Positions 48,901-58,368 of a DNA stretch of 60,886 nucleotides are shown piece by piece. Positions within the stretch are counted from its first letter, which is position 1. Every line of letters starts with the position of its first letter. The DNA lies in the IMG/VR virus record IMGVR_UViG_3300024348_000035, positions 1 to 60,886 of that record, one strand, 5' to 3'. This DNA comes from a virus. The notes below the pieces were generated by a model. It had not been told where the DNA came from and did no database searches. It saw nothing but the letters and a program-made list of their open reading frames with translations. The translations under genes were made by a program, and so were the position numbers.

Positions 48901-50915
48901 AAATCTTTTACTCCTTTAGTAGCAAACTGATCGTTAAAGTTAGCAAGAGGTAACGCTTGAAAAGCATCTAAGTCTTGAAAAATAGTATCTTCTAATCCTA
49001 GTTGTATTCTTGTAGATACAAATGAGTGCATTGAAGAATGTTCCGAATTCTTAAATCCATACTTATCTCCTGCTGCTAATGCTGCATCTTGGTCTTCTTG
49101 AGTAGTTACCCCACGGGCCATGTTATCATAGTTGGCCTTTAGTGCATCTTGAGTAGAATTAGTATTCTGGTATTCAGCGTTAACTGCATCTTGGGCCCAT
49201 TTTTGTTTAAGTTCTTTACGAGCTTCTCTAGCTCCTCCGTAAGATGCCCAGCCTTTTTCTAACTTACCTGTTTCTTTATTAATTCTCATAGGAAGACGTA
49301 GTCCCACCATCCCCATTAAGAATCCTATAGTCATTGAATCTTGTCCTTCAGTTGTTCCTGCATAGTTTCTAGCAGCAGTATTCATTGCTGATAATAATCC
49401 AATAGAAGTTTCTCTAGAATTCTTAGTATATTTTGCAGTATAGTAATCAGCTAATCCATGTTCAAGAACTCCTTGAGAGAATTCTTCAAACCCTTCTGTC
49501 ACCCCTGACTTTAACATTGCTCCGCCAATAGCAGCGGTACGACCCCATTTTCCTAATACTTCCGATCGTGCTTGTCTTTGACCTGCTTTATTAATAACAG
49601 TTCCTGTAGACCTTAAAGGACTTAATCTTGACAATGCTTGATTAACTTTATAACCTCCTGCAAATATCTTAGGAAATTGCATCATATTGGAAAAGCCTAC
49701 TAACGGAATATTAGTAAACCACGCATACTCGGAAGCATCTCCAGCTTTTTGTTTGTATAGCGCCATCTCTGCTTCTGTAGGAGGCTCGCCATTTAACTCA
49801 CCGTGCTTTGCTAGTAAACTTTCTAGTGTGCTGTCATAAGTATCTCTAGCTATTAGAGAAGACTCATAGCCAGCACTTCTTACCATGGAAGTAGCTGTGC
49901 CTAAAGTAGCTCTATATTTCTGTGAAAGTACTGCAACTTGTTTAGCTTTTTGATAATCAGTTAGAGTTTCTAATCCTCTAAGTACCTTCATCCCTTTAGG
50001 AAGTAGTAAGTTAGTTCCTTTTATTCCTAAAGTTCCTAATTCGCTAGCTCCTCTTGCAAATGTTCTAGTAGCTTGGGCTCCTAATCTAGCTGTATTTGCT
50101 ACTAATGCTGTACCACCTGTCATTGCTCCTAAAGGAACTGCAAGCATTTCTGTGATAATAGCTCCTGCAATAAAAGAAACTGCAGGCGCAATGTCTTTAT
50201 TTAAAGATTTCATTGGATGTGATACAAATCTAGAGAAGAAATTTTTCTGACTTCCGTCCTCGTTTAGATCATAATCTGAACCTCCGTATACTGCAAATTT
50301 ACTATTAAGTCCTTCTTCCATGGTTTCCCATGCATCAAACATTCCGTTATTAAAAATATTTTGAGCATCCCAAGTAAATAAACCTTTACCTATTCCATAT
50401 ACTACAGGTATTATACCAGCTGCAGCTAACCCAATATTTCCAATTAATTTAGTAGCAGTGTTTCCTACTTCAGCAAGAAATCCTTGATTCTCATCTAAAT
50501 CATCTAAGAATTTATCTACACGTTTATCGTATAATTTTTCTTTATAAGCTGCATAATCTTTTATCTCATGATTAAATCGGATACCATATTGATCTTGGCC
50601 CATTAATTTAGTCATACGAGAACCGTGTTCATTTAAGAACTTAGCTCTTTCATCAGGGTCTCTAATTCCTGCAGCTAAATCTACAGGAGTATAAAGTCCA
50701 ATTGCTCTAGGGTCAACATTAAAGTCTGTACCCATAATAGGGTTAACTGCTACTTCAGCAACATTTCCTAATTTTTGTGCAAATGCTTGTTCAGCAGTTT
50801 TAGGTTCTTTATAGACATCAGAAGGTTTAGAAACAGGTAAAATTGAATAAGTTCCTCCCCCTTCTTTCCCAGTATCTATTCCTTTTAACTTAACTGGTTT
50901 CTCTTCTTCTTCCAT
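45915..50915 (-). CDS. 1666-aa giant virion-type protein
   Basis: The N-terminal half has several hydrophobic segments (LIGNIGLAAAGIIPVVYGIG, SFIAGAIITEMLAVPLGAMT, TAAIGGAMLKSGVTEGFEEF), a pattern seen in phage proteins that cross the host membrane during ejection. The middle is charged and helical. Around 1340-1430, VEISFTEINEKYQKQGISSI followed by LYQDINQALVAQGYGVLYSD resembles the Q/RxxGxx acetyl-CoA loop and helix of GNAT acetyltransferases, with moderate confidence. A further domain with VIRDVIPTLKPGQVFTT and TFKVIDSQTVVSLTG follows, then a coiled tail ending in one Cys. A Bacteroidetes-type -7 box lies upstream. Probably packaged cargo. Confidence 0.75.
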   Translation of the reverse strand: MEEEEKPVKLKGIDTGKEGGGTYSILPVSKPSDVYKEPKTAEQAFAQKLGNVAEVAVNPIMGTDFNVDPRAIGLYTPVDLAAGIRDPDERAKFLNEHGSRMTKLMGQDQYGIRFNHEIKDYAAYKEKLYDKRVDKFLDDLDENQGFLAEVGNTATKLIGNIGLAAAGIIPVVYGIGKGLFTWDAQNIFNNGMFDAWETMEEGLNSKFAVYGGSDYDLNEDGSQKNFFSRFVSHPMKSLNKDIAPAVSFIAGAIITEMLAVPLGAMTGGTALVANTARLGAQATRTFARGASELGTLGIKGTNLLLPKGMKVLRGLETLTDYQKAKQVAVLSQKYRATLGTATSMVRSAGYESSLIARDTYDSTLESLLAKHGELNGEPPTEAEMALYKQKAGDASEYAWFTNIPLVGFSNMMQFPKIFAGGYKVNQALSRLSPLRSTGTVINKAGQRQARSEVLGKWGRTAAIGGAMLKSGVTEGFEEFSQGVLEHGLADYYTAKYTKNSRETSIGLLSAMNTAARNYAGTTEGQDSMTIGFLMGMVGLRLPMRINKETGKLEKGWASYGGAREARKELKQKWAQDAVNAEYQNTNSTQDALKANYDNMARGVTTQEDQDAALAAGDKYGFKNSEHSSMHSFVSTRIQLGLEDTIFQDLDAFQALPLANFNDQFATKGVKDFTEETRKESLDKVRNETNNVIKATKEVNALFNDTKVLVDFLRKDYKGLQDPKNITGALKEQMIYLHSANKNFSEREKSLESEVQDLTDGKINPTVFRNIIGRITGVRKDDGSAEMITSAKELYKAAMQDWKSEDPVGYNLHSKEVAPILQDLVKIKVKKAQLSTMYNMLFTKSGAEKFAEFYELLEEHYVGEAHKQVLEQIANAAKNSKTADRTTKNSMDEKSITGDTPIVNAQTKKEADLADAEVAAMINQNSPQDASQVADLSSLIPLVSPTEILKILEGKPGLFAAIRKSLLDKGIVIGDTVSEVRENLVEDPKIGPAIVSEFAKLMAANSSEESVKDQSLDFADERDASQPNPVPQEELTLEQQLEQSLNKLERAFTPGQQVNPTAIIGVTHDKKIEGGKLIRDPAKGRFIKRKTAQKADTALLNSPEFLSNAELKAEFKYVQFKLEETIPWKDEKGNTVEITEANTRIGAYHNGIFLMDLPAFTAGMPLNFLALRKAIIAQETGVAVEEETVSTDAKVEGTNTRGTTYKGETTEKDGLKVTKYSEFNPEGKRISKGGRIMTPAEFIKEYNITDQDYLDNLEEATEIRIYEVRVGKDGRSGISIQATFSEGNIEMEVAGAELASASTDIKADVEKEPLKFIKSLSESFKNTEGITIEFTGTGKRKDDKGIENTTYEIEIKKDGKSIGVTGFKIVDGKVEISFTEINEKYQKQGISSILYQDINQALVAQGYGVLYSDTTFLNTQEKQETFLIVDGKELSLDETSDFLLSLEDPLEDLERLKKEGRVKEVKKVKPGEKLWQSLENKGLAEKLETGQYKFINAEVAALEGKPTTDTKADIEKRKKEELLRRDRKEDIAKLPKTLLKKNVVIRDVIPTLKPGQVFTTVEHGNRTADNDFFASTTSTFKVIDSQTVVSLTGSALTYSLKDKNSFKGKRDIYIHEGTLETIEEINDRYNAELDASVTTPISEREALIAQYLKTIAEQAEIKTQGCK

Positions 50916-50931
50916 AAAATATTTTATTATT

Positions 50932-50939
50932 CAAAGATA
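50932..50939 (-). promoter_or_regulatory. Bacteroidetes-type -7 promoter box
   Basis: On the minus strand the sequence reads TATCTTTG, a full match to the TAnnTTTG -7 element of Bacteroidetes sigma promoters. It lies 17 nt before the ATG of the 1666-aa gene. The -33 TTG is not clear. It could give the giant genes extra expression within the operon. Confidence 0.45.
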
Positions 50940-50960
50940 CTTAAAATTTTATTATACTTC

Positions 50961-53771
50961 TTATTTAGCAAGTCCTTGTAATGCTACTCCTGGATTTGTA
51001 AATGCAGGTACATAAGTAGTTTCTTGCCATCCAGATGTGTCATGTACTAAATCTCTTTTAGCACCTGTTCCATAAGTTAAATCTATAGAATATAATTGAG
51101 TAGGAAGATTATCTATAGAATTTAAAGTTTTTCTGCCAACAGGTTCGTATGTAGAAGCCCCCGATCCATGAGTAGTAACTTTATTAATAGTTAAATTAAC
51201 TGCTCCGTCTTCTACTTTATAAGTTAATACAAATCCTGAAGAAGTTCCATCAGGTTGTCCATCAGGACCTAGATTTTGTTGGAATGCTGCAGGTCCTTGA
51301 ATAATTTCTGTAGCAGTATGTTTATTTTCTACAGCATCTTGTATTCTGGCTGCCATTTCTGAATAACCTTTTCTTCTATCAGGATTTGAAATTAATCCAA
51401 TTTGTGCATAATTTTTAAGATTTTGTAAGTATTTTTCTCCTGCATCAGCTGCAATAGCAGTTTTAGAATACTCTACATAATTCTTTTCTGCAGGAACTGC
51501 AATACTTGCATTAGTAGTTACACCAGGTATTTTTATATATAAATCTGTTGGATTTGCTTTTTTCCAAGCAGCAACTTCAGCAGCATTTACAGAAACAGTT
51601 TCTGCATATCCTTTTTGAGTTCTTACTTGAGCTGCTATATAACTATTAGCAGTTGCGGCATCTGTGAATTTTCTATCTATTACATAACGAACTACAGGAT
51701 GATCGTTTTGATCAGTTCCAGCATAGTGCCACACTGGATTATAAGCAGCTAAATCGAAGTCTTGTTGTCCTGGATCTGTAGTAGTTGCTCCTGTAGCAGG
51801 GTCCATGCTTACTCTTTCTACTTTAGATTTTCCACTTTGATTATTTTTAATATACCCTTCCATTATTGTTACAGCGCCTCCTGTATAAGTATCCAAAGAC
51901 TTATCTCCAAATACTTCAAGAGGAGTAGAAGCAGATGCTAATTTTGCTGATAAATTCCAATTATAATCTTGCATTAAAGTTTCTGAAAATTTAACTAATT
52001 TAGTCTTAGGAGTAGCTGTTCCGTACATTATAGGCAGAGTTCCTCCTGCAGGAATTAATCCTTTATTCTTAGCTTCTATTGCTAATTGACCTTCAGGAGA
52101 TAGTGGATCTAATTTAGGATTAGGGTCTATTACTCCTTCTTTAACAGTATTTAAATAAGATATATTACCCTCTTGCAATAATCCTAAGAATGTTCTAGTA
52201 TCTTTTTTAGCAGTAGTAGCCCACAATTCTCTTAATTCAGGGTCATTGCTTACATTTCTTTCTATTAAATTTTCTAAAGTTTTTCCTTCATTTACAAGAG
52301 ATAGTTCTACTCCTTTTTTCTTTTCTACTAATGCTTGTCTTTCATCCGCAAGTAATTTTTTATCTTCAATAGTAGTAGCTTTACTTAGTTCGATTTCTTT
52401 AAGAGTTATTTCGTCTCCTACTTCTTTAATTCCTTTTTCTAATGCTCCTAATCTAAGATCTACTATATAAGTATCTTTAACAGTGCTTCTTGTTTCATCG
52501 TATCCAGGTACTTCAGGTAATTCTGGATATTGAGATAAAATAGGAATTTTATTAAAAGGAGTATTATCTAATTGTTCTTTAGTATTTTGACTCCATACGT
52601 AAGCAACTTCTTCTTCTGCAGATGATGTAGCAGTACCTGACACACTTCTGCCTGGTTGAATAGTTGCCATAGTTATATTAGCAGTTACTAGAGGCATTTC
52701 TTCTAATTTCTTAACTGCATCGCTATGTCTTGTCTTAGCAGCTTCATCTACTTGCTGAACTTCTTTTTGACCTAATTTTGCAAAATCTACTAAATCAGAA
52801 GCAGCCATTCCTAATTGTCCAAATTTATTAGTAGCAGCTTCTTTATAATATTTTTCAGCTAGAACTGCACTAGTACCTGTTTCTTTAGCTTGGGATATTT
52901 CTGCCATAGTTTGATTTAACTGGGCATTAAGTGCTGCTATTTGTTTAGGATCTTTAACACTAGCTATTTGATTCTTTAATATTCCTACTGTTCCTTCTAA
53001 GACTCCATCTTGGAATTCTTGCCCTTTAGGTCCCTGAGAATTAGCATAAAAACTATAGTCTGCATCTTCTTGTACCCAATCTTTATACTTATCTGAAGTA
53101 GCTAACATACGCTGTATTTCTCCTGCTACTTGTTCTAAATTTCTATAATCTAAAGTAGTTTCTACACGTGTTTTTACTCCAGGAGAAGTTTCTATATACT
53201 TTCCAAGATCAGATTCCTGCTGTGTTACTGCCATTCTAGCTAATTCTAAAGATTCTTTACGCATATCCTCCTCCATATTTTTCATACGAGGTTGAAGACT
53301 GATAGCAGTGTAATCTTTCTCTCCCTGATTATAATTTGTACCTTTAAACTCTCCTAGAGTCTTCATTTTCCAAAAGTCCATATCTCTTTGAGAAATATCT
53401 CCCTTTTCTACTCTAGCCTTATGCTCTGCTTCCATTTTTTTATAACCTTCATAGTTACTCTTAATAGAAGATAACTCAGGGTCACTATTAAACATTTTGT
53501 TTAAGTCAGCAATTTGTTGTGTAGCTTGACGGTAGTTTTTAGAAGTACTAAGATTAGTAGCTATTTCGTTTGTTTTCTTTTCTAATAACTCCATCAGTTC
53601 TTTACTACGAGGATCATCTTGATTTAATCTACTCATTTCAAAATCTACATTAGCAGCAAGACTTTTGGCAGTCTCAAGTTTCTCAGACATCTGAGATAGA
53701 GGTTGCGCAAAAGCCTCTAATCCTAAAGGCTTGTATTCAGTTTTTAATGGTGTAGAATATGGAGTTATCAT
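50961..53771 (-). CDS. 936-aa coiled-coil structural protein
   Basis: The N-terminus (ITPYSTPLKTEYKPLGLEAF, AQPLSQMSEKLETAKSLAAN) starts a region of about 300 residues of long amphipathic helices with coiled-coil heptads (DPRSKELMELLEKKTNEIAT, MEDLRKESLELARM-like). A second helical block is near 460-500. The C-terminal third is more strand-like and acidic. There is no enzyme motif. It starts 2 nt after the 1514-aa gene, so the two are translationally linked. In crAss-like phages this place in the operon holds structural proteins of the tail or capsid interior, the likely role here. Confidence 0.72.
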   Translation of the reverse strand: MITPYSTPLKTEYKPLGLEAFAQPLSQMSEKLETAKSLAANVDFEMSRLNQDDPRSKELMELLEKKTNEIATNLSTSKNYRQATQQIADLNKMFNSDPELSSIKSNYEGYKKMEAEHKARVEKGDISQRDMDFWKMKTLGEFKGTNYNQGEKDYTAISLQPRMKNMEEDMRKESLELARMAVTQQESDLGKYIETSPGVKTRVETTLDYRNLEQVAGEIQRMLATSDKYKDWVQEDADYSFYANSQGPKGQEFQDGVLEGTVGILKNQIASVKDPKQIAALNAQLNQTMAEISQAKETGTSAVLAEKYYKEAATNKFGQLGMAASDLVDFAKLGQKEVQQVDEAAKTRHSDAVKKLEEMPLVTANITMATIQPGRSVSGTATSSAEEEVAYVWSQNTKEQLDNTPFNKIPILSQYPELPEVPGYDETRSTVKDTYIVDLRLGALEKGIKEVGDEITLKEIELSKATTIEDKKLLADERQALVEKKKGVELSLVNEGKTLENLIERNVSNDPELRELWATTAKKDTRTFLGLLQEGNISYLNTVKEGVIDPNPKLDPLSPEGQLAIEAKNKGLIPAGGTLPIMYGTATPKTKLVKFSETLMQDYNWNLSAKLASASTPLEVFGDKSLDTYTGGAVTIMEGYIKNNQSGKSKVERVSMDPATGATTTDPGQQDFDLAAYNPVWHYAGTDQNDHPVVRYVIDRKFTDAATANSYIAAQVRTQKGYAETVSVNAAEVAAWKKANPTDLYIKIPGVTTNASIAVPAEKNYVEYSKTAIAADAGEKYLQNLKNYAQIGLISNPDRRKGYSEMAARIQDAVENKHTATEIIQGPAAFQQNLGPDGQPDGTSSGFVLTYKVEDGAVNLTINKVTTHGSGASTYEPVGRKTLNSIDNLPTQLYSIDLTYGTGAKRDLVHDTSGWQETTYVPAFTNPGVALQGLAK

Positions 53772-53773
53772 AA

Positions 53774-56700
53774 TTATACTGTTTTATTGTCTTCTTTTTT
53801 CTTGTCTTTTGCAGCTTTATCAGCAGCTAATGATTCTTTTAATCTTTGCACGTAAGGAGTATACTTATAACTATAATTACCTTCACCAGCCATTGCATTA
53901 AAATCTCCTGCCATTGCATTATTAGTAAGCATATTTTGATAATCTTTAAATCCTGTAAAAGTTTCTTTTTGAGCTTCTGCTTTAGCATTTTTCATCTGAG
54001 CTTCTAGTTGCCATTTCATTAATTTAGCATCTACTTTATTTTTATTGTTATATTTAGCCGCTTCTGTTTTAGATAGATTATCCGCATTTTCTTTAGCTGC
54101 TAATATTTCTGCACGGGCAAGAGCATTCTGATGACTTAAATTTCCTAAATTAGCAGCAACTGCTCCTGGATTACCCATGTTTCTTAATGCTGCATAAGCA
54201 TGTGCTGCTTCTTCTTGTGCCGCTCGTAACTGCGGATTAACATTTTGTAAGTAAGGGTCATATTGCGCAGCCATGTTTTCAGGCAAAGGCATTTGTTTAG
54301 CCAAGAATCCTTGATAAGCGTTATAAGCAATAGGAGCCATATTAGCAGCAAATGCTCCTAAACTTTCTCTATTTTCGTAATTAGACTTTACAGTATCTTG
54401 TCCAGTTTTAAATCCTTCTATAGGAGTATTTAAACTTTTATTATTATAATTTTCATTGCTTAATCCTAGTGAAGATTGTAATCCATTATTTTGTGTCCAA
54501 GGATTTATCATTGTAGGAGTTTGTAAACTAGGCTTATAAGGAAGAATATTACCAAAAGTATCTCTTCGGAGTCCTCCTCCTGGATCAAAGTAATGATTCA
54601 TATTACCTCCCATAGCAAAGTTATTACCTCCTTGATTTTTAGCCATATATTCTGCTCGTTCTCTTGCTAATCTTTCTTGAGTAGTTTCTGCTGTTTGAGG
54701 TCCTGCATTTGCAATTCTTGCAACACTTGCAGCTCTCTCTGCATTAACAGCATCTCTATGTGCTATTGCTTCAGGAGAATTAGCTGCTTCTGCTATATAT
54801 TGAGGATACTGATAATTAGCTACCATAGTATTTCCATTCATAGTATTACCTCTTTCAGGCATTGCTATTCCTTGATTAGCTGAAGTAAATCCCGCAGTAC
54901 CTCCTGTAGAAGCTGCAGGCGCAGGGGGAGTAGGTAAATATTCTAAAGGTTTTGCAGGGTCAATAAAAGTCCCCCCGCCATACCCAGCGGATGCGTTTGA
55001 TTTATATATAGCCGTTGGGCGGAGTCCTGTTGATTCATCAACTTTATAAGCTCCTGAAGCATCAAAAGCATCACGATATACGGGGTCTTTTGGATCTATA
55101 AGAATTTTAGTATTATGGATACTTTTATTACCTGCCATTGTCTCATTATATAATTTTAATTGAGCAGCGTAATTAGGATTTAATGTTCCTTTGCTAGTAG
55201 TGCTTGCAGCAGCAGTTACAGGGGGATCACCTGGACCATCAAACATTCCTCCTGCAGCATATAGATTACTTAAGCCTTGTCCCATAGGACCTGCACTGTT
55301 TTTAAAGTTGGGGTATGCAGTAGAGAATTGATGTCCTCCGTATTTAGCAAAATTAGAATTAATATCATCTTGTGGTTGTTGATTATAACCTGCTATACCT
55401 GCTTGAACAGCACTATTAATCATATTTTGTTGTTGTTGTTGTGCAGCTAATTGTTGTTGGTTATATGCTTCTGCTTGAGAGGCTTGATTTAGGTCTATGG
55501 CAGTTTGATTCTCTGCATATTTATCTTTACCCCAAATCCCTTTAGCAGAATCAAATAATTGAGCACTACCTGGATCCATAAGATTCCACGCCATTTTACC
55601 GAAATTTTGAGCAGATGTATCTTTAGCAAAATCGGTAATTCCTTTAATTTGTCTTGTATGTATAGGAGTCACTGCCTCATTTGAAGAAGCTTGAAAGCCT
55701 TTTTTATAAGCTTTCTCTCCAGTTTCAGGATTGACATTTGAAGTTAACATTCCTTGATATGCATTCTTTGCTGCAAAAGCAGGTGCTAGAGCAGGGAAGA
55801 TTGTTTGTACTGTACTATCTCCTATTTGACTAGCTGTATCTCCGTATGCTGATGTTTTTGCATCTTGACTCATATCGGATTTATTTATTCTATTTATATC
55901 AGCCCCTGCATTTACTGCAGATAAACCCATTTGAGCATATTGTCCTCCAGATAATCCATTATTTCCAGTAGCTTGTTGAGTATTTAAACCATTTGTAGTA
56001 AGTCCTTGATTATTTAAACCATAATAATTTCCAGAATCATTAAAATTAGACCCTGGCATAGTACCTCCACCATAAAACTGTCTAGATAAATCTCCACCAT
56101 ATTGATACATACTACCTCCGTATTTATTAAGAACATCTACTGATTGCATAGGCAAAGGCATAGTAGTAGTTGCAGTTGGCATCATCATTGCATCGTTTAC
56201 TGGCATTGCTGGCATTGCAGGAGCTGGTGTTGCTGTTGGTGCAACAGGTGTAATAGCATCGTCTTTTTTAGTACTAGCAACTACACTTCCTAAAGCACCT
56301 ATCCCTGTGTTAATTAAACTATTAGTTCTTTGTTCTTTAGCAATAGCTGCAGCTGCATTAGGGTCATTGGCTAATCTTTCTGCAGTTTCTTTTTCACTTG
56401 TGTCTGTTATATTATTATTTACTATACCTTCAGCAGCGCCTACTAAAGCACCTCCTCCAGGAATAGTAGAAGCAGCGGCTTTACCTGCTCCAAAAGCAAC
56501 GTCTCTAGCAACTTCTTTAAAGTCTGCACCTGTACCTACATTTCCTAATCCTGCTCCTAAACCTCCTGCTACTGCACCTATTGCAGTACCGTATCCAGGA
56601 ATTTTAGCAATTAATGGAGCAGCCGCAGATAATCCTGTACCTATAGCACGTACTACTCCTCCTCCTTTATAAGAGTGTTCATCTATTAAATGTCCGCCAT

Positions 56701-58318
56701 ATTCATACATTCCTCCTCCGCACTTGTAAGACATAGGACCTCCGTATTGCATAGGCATTTGTGGGGCACCTTGTTGCTGTGCCATCATTTGTTGCATCAT
56801 TGCAGGATCCATAGGAGGTTGTCCTTGACCTTGCTGTTGCATCATCATCATTTCTTCAGGAGATGGTTGTCCTTGAGGCATTTGCTCTTGAGGCATACCT
56901 TGTTCCATTCCTTGAGGAGGCATTCCTTGAGGTTGATAAGATTGTGCTATTTGTTCTAATGCATTAGGGTCAAGAGCTTGAATCTCTGCTAGTTTCTTCT
57001 CTACAGCTTTTTGTTTAAATGCTTCTTGAGCATTCATTAGATTATCTAAATCTCTTTGAATAGCATTAGTTTCTATAGTATCATTTTCTCTACGAGAATC
57101 TTTTCTATTAGCAATTTTAGAAGCTTCGGCAAAATCCTTATTTACAAAATTAGGCTTAAGATTAAATTCTTGTGCAGTTTCTTTATCTATTTTTAAAGTC
57201 TTAGAAAATATATAATCGGCAGCATTTAATTTAGTCTCTCCTTGTTCTACTAAGTTAGTTCCTCCGTCAGGAGCTTGTCCTTGAGGTATTCCTCCTAAAG
57301 GACTTTCTTCGTGAGAACCTCCTGAATTAAATTCAGTAAGTTGCCCCATTGGACCTCCTTCAGCAAAACGTTTATTGTGCATATTAGTCCTAATTTTATT
57401 TTGCACTTCTTTAGGTAGTGCATGAAATCCTGAGTTATTTAGAGATCCTCCCATAGCATTAAAAGTTGATTTACCGCTACCGAACCATCCTTTAGGAGCG
57501 CTCATTTGCATGGCCTCGCTTGCAGGAATAACTACAGGTGCAGAATTAGTAGGTATGTAATCGGCTTGGGCAGGACTAGTTGAGATTTCTGGTCGTACTC
57601 CAAGTGTATTTGTTTCTATTAGTTCTAAAGGTTTAGTGGGTAAAGCAGGAACTATCTCAGGAGTTTGTCCTGCTTCAGAAGTACCTAGTTTTACTTTAGA
57701 TGTGGTAGGGCCAAAGCTTTTAGGTCTTGTGTCTCCAGAAAGAGGACTCTTTTCTTTAGGCAGTACATAGTTATTATAAAGAGTTGTTCCGTAATTAGTA
57801 GCAGTTGCATAACCTGCTTTCTCTAATCCTTTAGCAAAGTCTTTAGCTGTTTCCGCTAATAAAGCGTCTTTGTAGTTACTATTTGTTTCTAAAAATACTC
57901 TATGAGCTTGAAAGCCGTCAAAGGCATTATCAAAAGCCATAAATTTATTCGTAGTAGGTACTGTTTTTCCATCACGTACTTCAGGGGTACCTGTAAGAGC
58001 GCCTACTCCTACGTTAATACCTCTAGCAATTAATCTATCTCTAACAGCTTGAGTATGAGCTTGTATTCCAAAATAATTATAATTAGCTCCCATATGAACA
58101 CCTCCTCCAGATTCAAATTGCCATTGTCCAGCAACTACTTTAGCTTGTTCAGGGGAATTACCCACAGCCTCTGCTAATAACTTAGCTTGGTTATAAGTTT
58201 GAGGTTCAGATATTCCTAAGCTAAACCATTGTAAAGCTTTCTCTCTATTTACTCCTGGTCTACTTAAGTAGGCTTCTACGTTAGGTGGTAAATCTCCGTA
58301 AGTTAAATCTTCTGGCAT
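53774..58318 (-). CDS. 1514-aa virion protein with lysozyme-like domain
   Basis: Residues 30-190 form a glucosaminidase/lysozyme-like domain: AGQWQFESGGGVHMGANYNY with Glu69 likely catalytic, then YFGIQAH, FMAFDNAFDGFQAHRVFL and YKDALLAETAKDFAKGLEKA. After it come a short motif FAEGGPMGQLTEFNSGGSHE and a Gln/Met/Pro-rich stretch (about 450-540). Repeated xYGG/xAGG tripeptides follow over the rest (QYGGPM, CGGGMYEYGGHL, KYGGSMYQYGGDL, YAAGGMF, FAMGGNM). The C-terminus is helical and Lys-rich. It should be an injected or tail-tip protein that opens the peptidoglycan. The -7-like element is at 58336-58343. Confidence 0.8.
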   Translation of the reverse strand: MPEDLTYGDLPPNVEAYLSRPGVNREKALQWFSLGISEPQTYNQAKLLAEAVGNSPEQAKVVAGQWQFESGGGVHMGANYNYFGIQAHTQAVRDRLIARGINVGVGALTGTPEVRDGKTVPTTNKFMAFDNAFDGFQAHRVFLETNSNYKDALLAETAKDFAKGLEKAGYATATNYGTTLYNNYVLPKEKSPLSGDTRPKSFGPTTSKVKLGTSEAGQTPEIVPALPTKPLELIETNTLGVRPEISTSPAQADYIPTNSAPVVIPASEAMQMSAPKGWFGSGKSTFNAMGGSLNNSGFHALPKEVQNKIRTNMHNKRFAEGGPMGQLTEFNSGGSHEESPLGGIPQGQAPDGGTNLVEQGETKLNAADYIFSKTLKIDKETAQEFNLKPNFVNKDFAEASKIANRKDSRRENDTIETNAIQRDLDNLMNAQEAFKQKAVEKKLAEIQALDPNALEQIAQSYQPQGMPPQGMEQGMPQEQMPQGQPSPEEMMMMQQQGQGQPPMDPAMMQQMMAQQQGAPQMPMQYGGPMSYKCGGGMYEYGGHLIDEHSYKGGGVVRAIGTGLSAAAPLIAKIPGYGTAIGAVAGGLGAGLGNVGTGADFKEVARDVAFGAGKAAASTIPGGGALVGAAEGIVNNNITDTSEKETAERLANDPNAAAAIAKEQRTNSLINTGIGALGSVVASTKKDDAITPVAPTATPAPAMPAMPVNDAMMMPTATTTMPLPMQSVDVLNKYGGSMYQYGGDLSRQFYGGGTMPGSNFNDSGNYYGLNNQGLTTNGLNTQQATGNNGLSGGQYAQMGLSAVNAGADINRINKSDMSQDAKTSAYGDTASQIGDSTVQTIFPALAPAFAAKNAYQGMLTSNVNPETGEKAYKKGFQASSNEAVTPIHTRQIKGITDFAKDTSAQNFGKMAWNLMDPGSAQLFDSAKGIWGKDKYAENQTAIDLNQASQAEAYNQQQLAAQQQQQNMINSAVQAGIAGYNQQPQDDINSNFAKYGGHQFSTAYPNFKNSAGPMGQGLSNLYAAGGMFDGPGDPPVTAAASTTSKGTLNPNYAAQLKLYNETMAGNKSIHNTKILIDPKDPVYRDAFDASGAYKVDESTGLRPTAIYKSNASAGYGGGTFIDPAKPLEYLPTPPAPAASTGGTAGFTSANQGIAMPERGNTMNGNTMVANYQYPQYIAEAANSPEAIAHRDAVNAERAASVARIANAGPQTAETTQERLARERAEYMAKNQGGNNFAMGGNMNHYFDPGGGLRRDTFGNILPYKPSLQTPTMINPWTQNNGLQSSLGLSNENYNNKSLNTPIEGFKTGQDTVKSNYENRESLGAFAANMAPIAYNAYQGFLAKQMPLPENMAAQYDPYLQNVNPQLRAAQEEAAHAYAALRNMGNPGAVAANLGNLSHQNALARAEILAAKENADNLSKTEAAKYNNKNKVDAKLMKWQLEAQMKNAKAEAQKETFTGFKDYQNMLTNNAMAGDFNAMAGEGNYSYKYTPYVQRLKESLAADKAAKDKKKEDNKTV

Positions 58319-58335
58319 ATACGTAATTTTATGTG

Positions 58336-58343
58336 TAAAGATA
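58336..58343 (-). promoter_or_regulatory. Weak -7-like box before the 1514-aa gene
   Basis: The minus strand reads TATCTTTA, seven of eight bases of the TAnnTTTG element with A for the final G, 17 nt before the ATG. The 50-nt gap between the 792-aa and 1514-aa genes is the longest in the operon, which supports a promoter or processing site. Confidence 0.3.
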
Positions 58344-58368
58344 CAATTTTTTATTTATTTTTTTAATA

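Noticed and set aside
55420-55480. CRISPR or tandem-repeat array in the TTG-rich stretch
   Set aside because: It is simply glutamine codons (CAA) on the minus strand, without spacer-repeat structure. No CRISPR array is visible anywhere in the window.
56307-56959. Two + strand ORFs (121 and 89 aa) inside the virion block
   Set aside because: They are mirror frames of the Gly/Gln/Met-rich part of the 1514-aa virion protein, with biased composition only.
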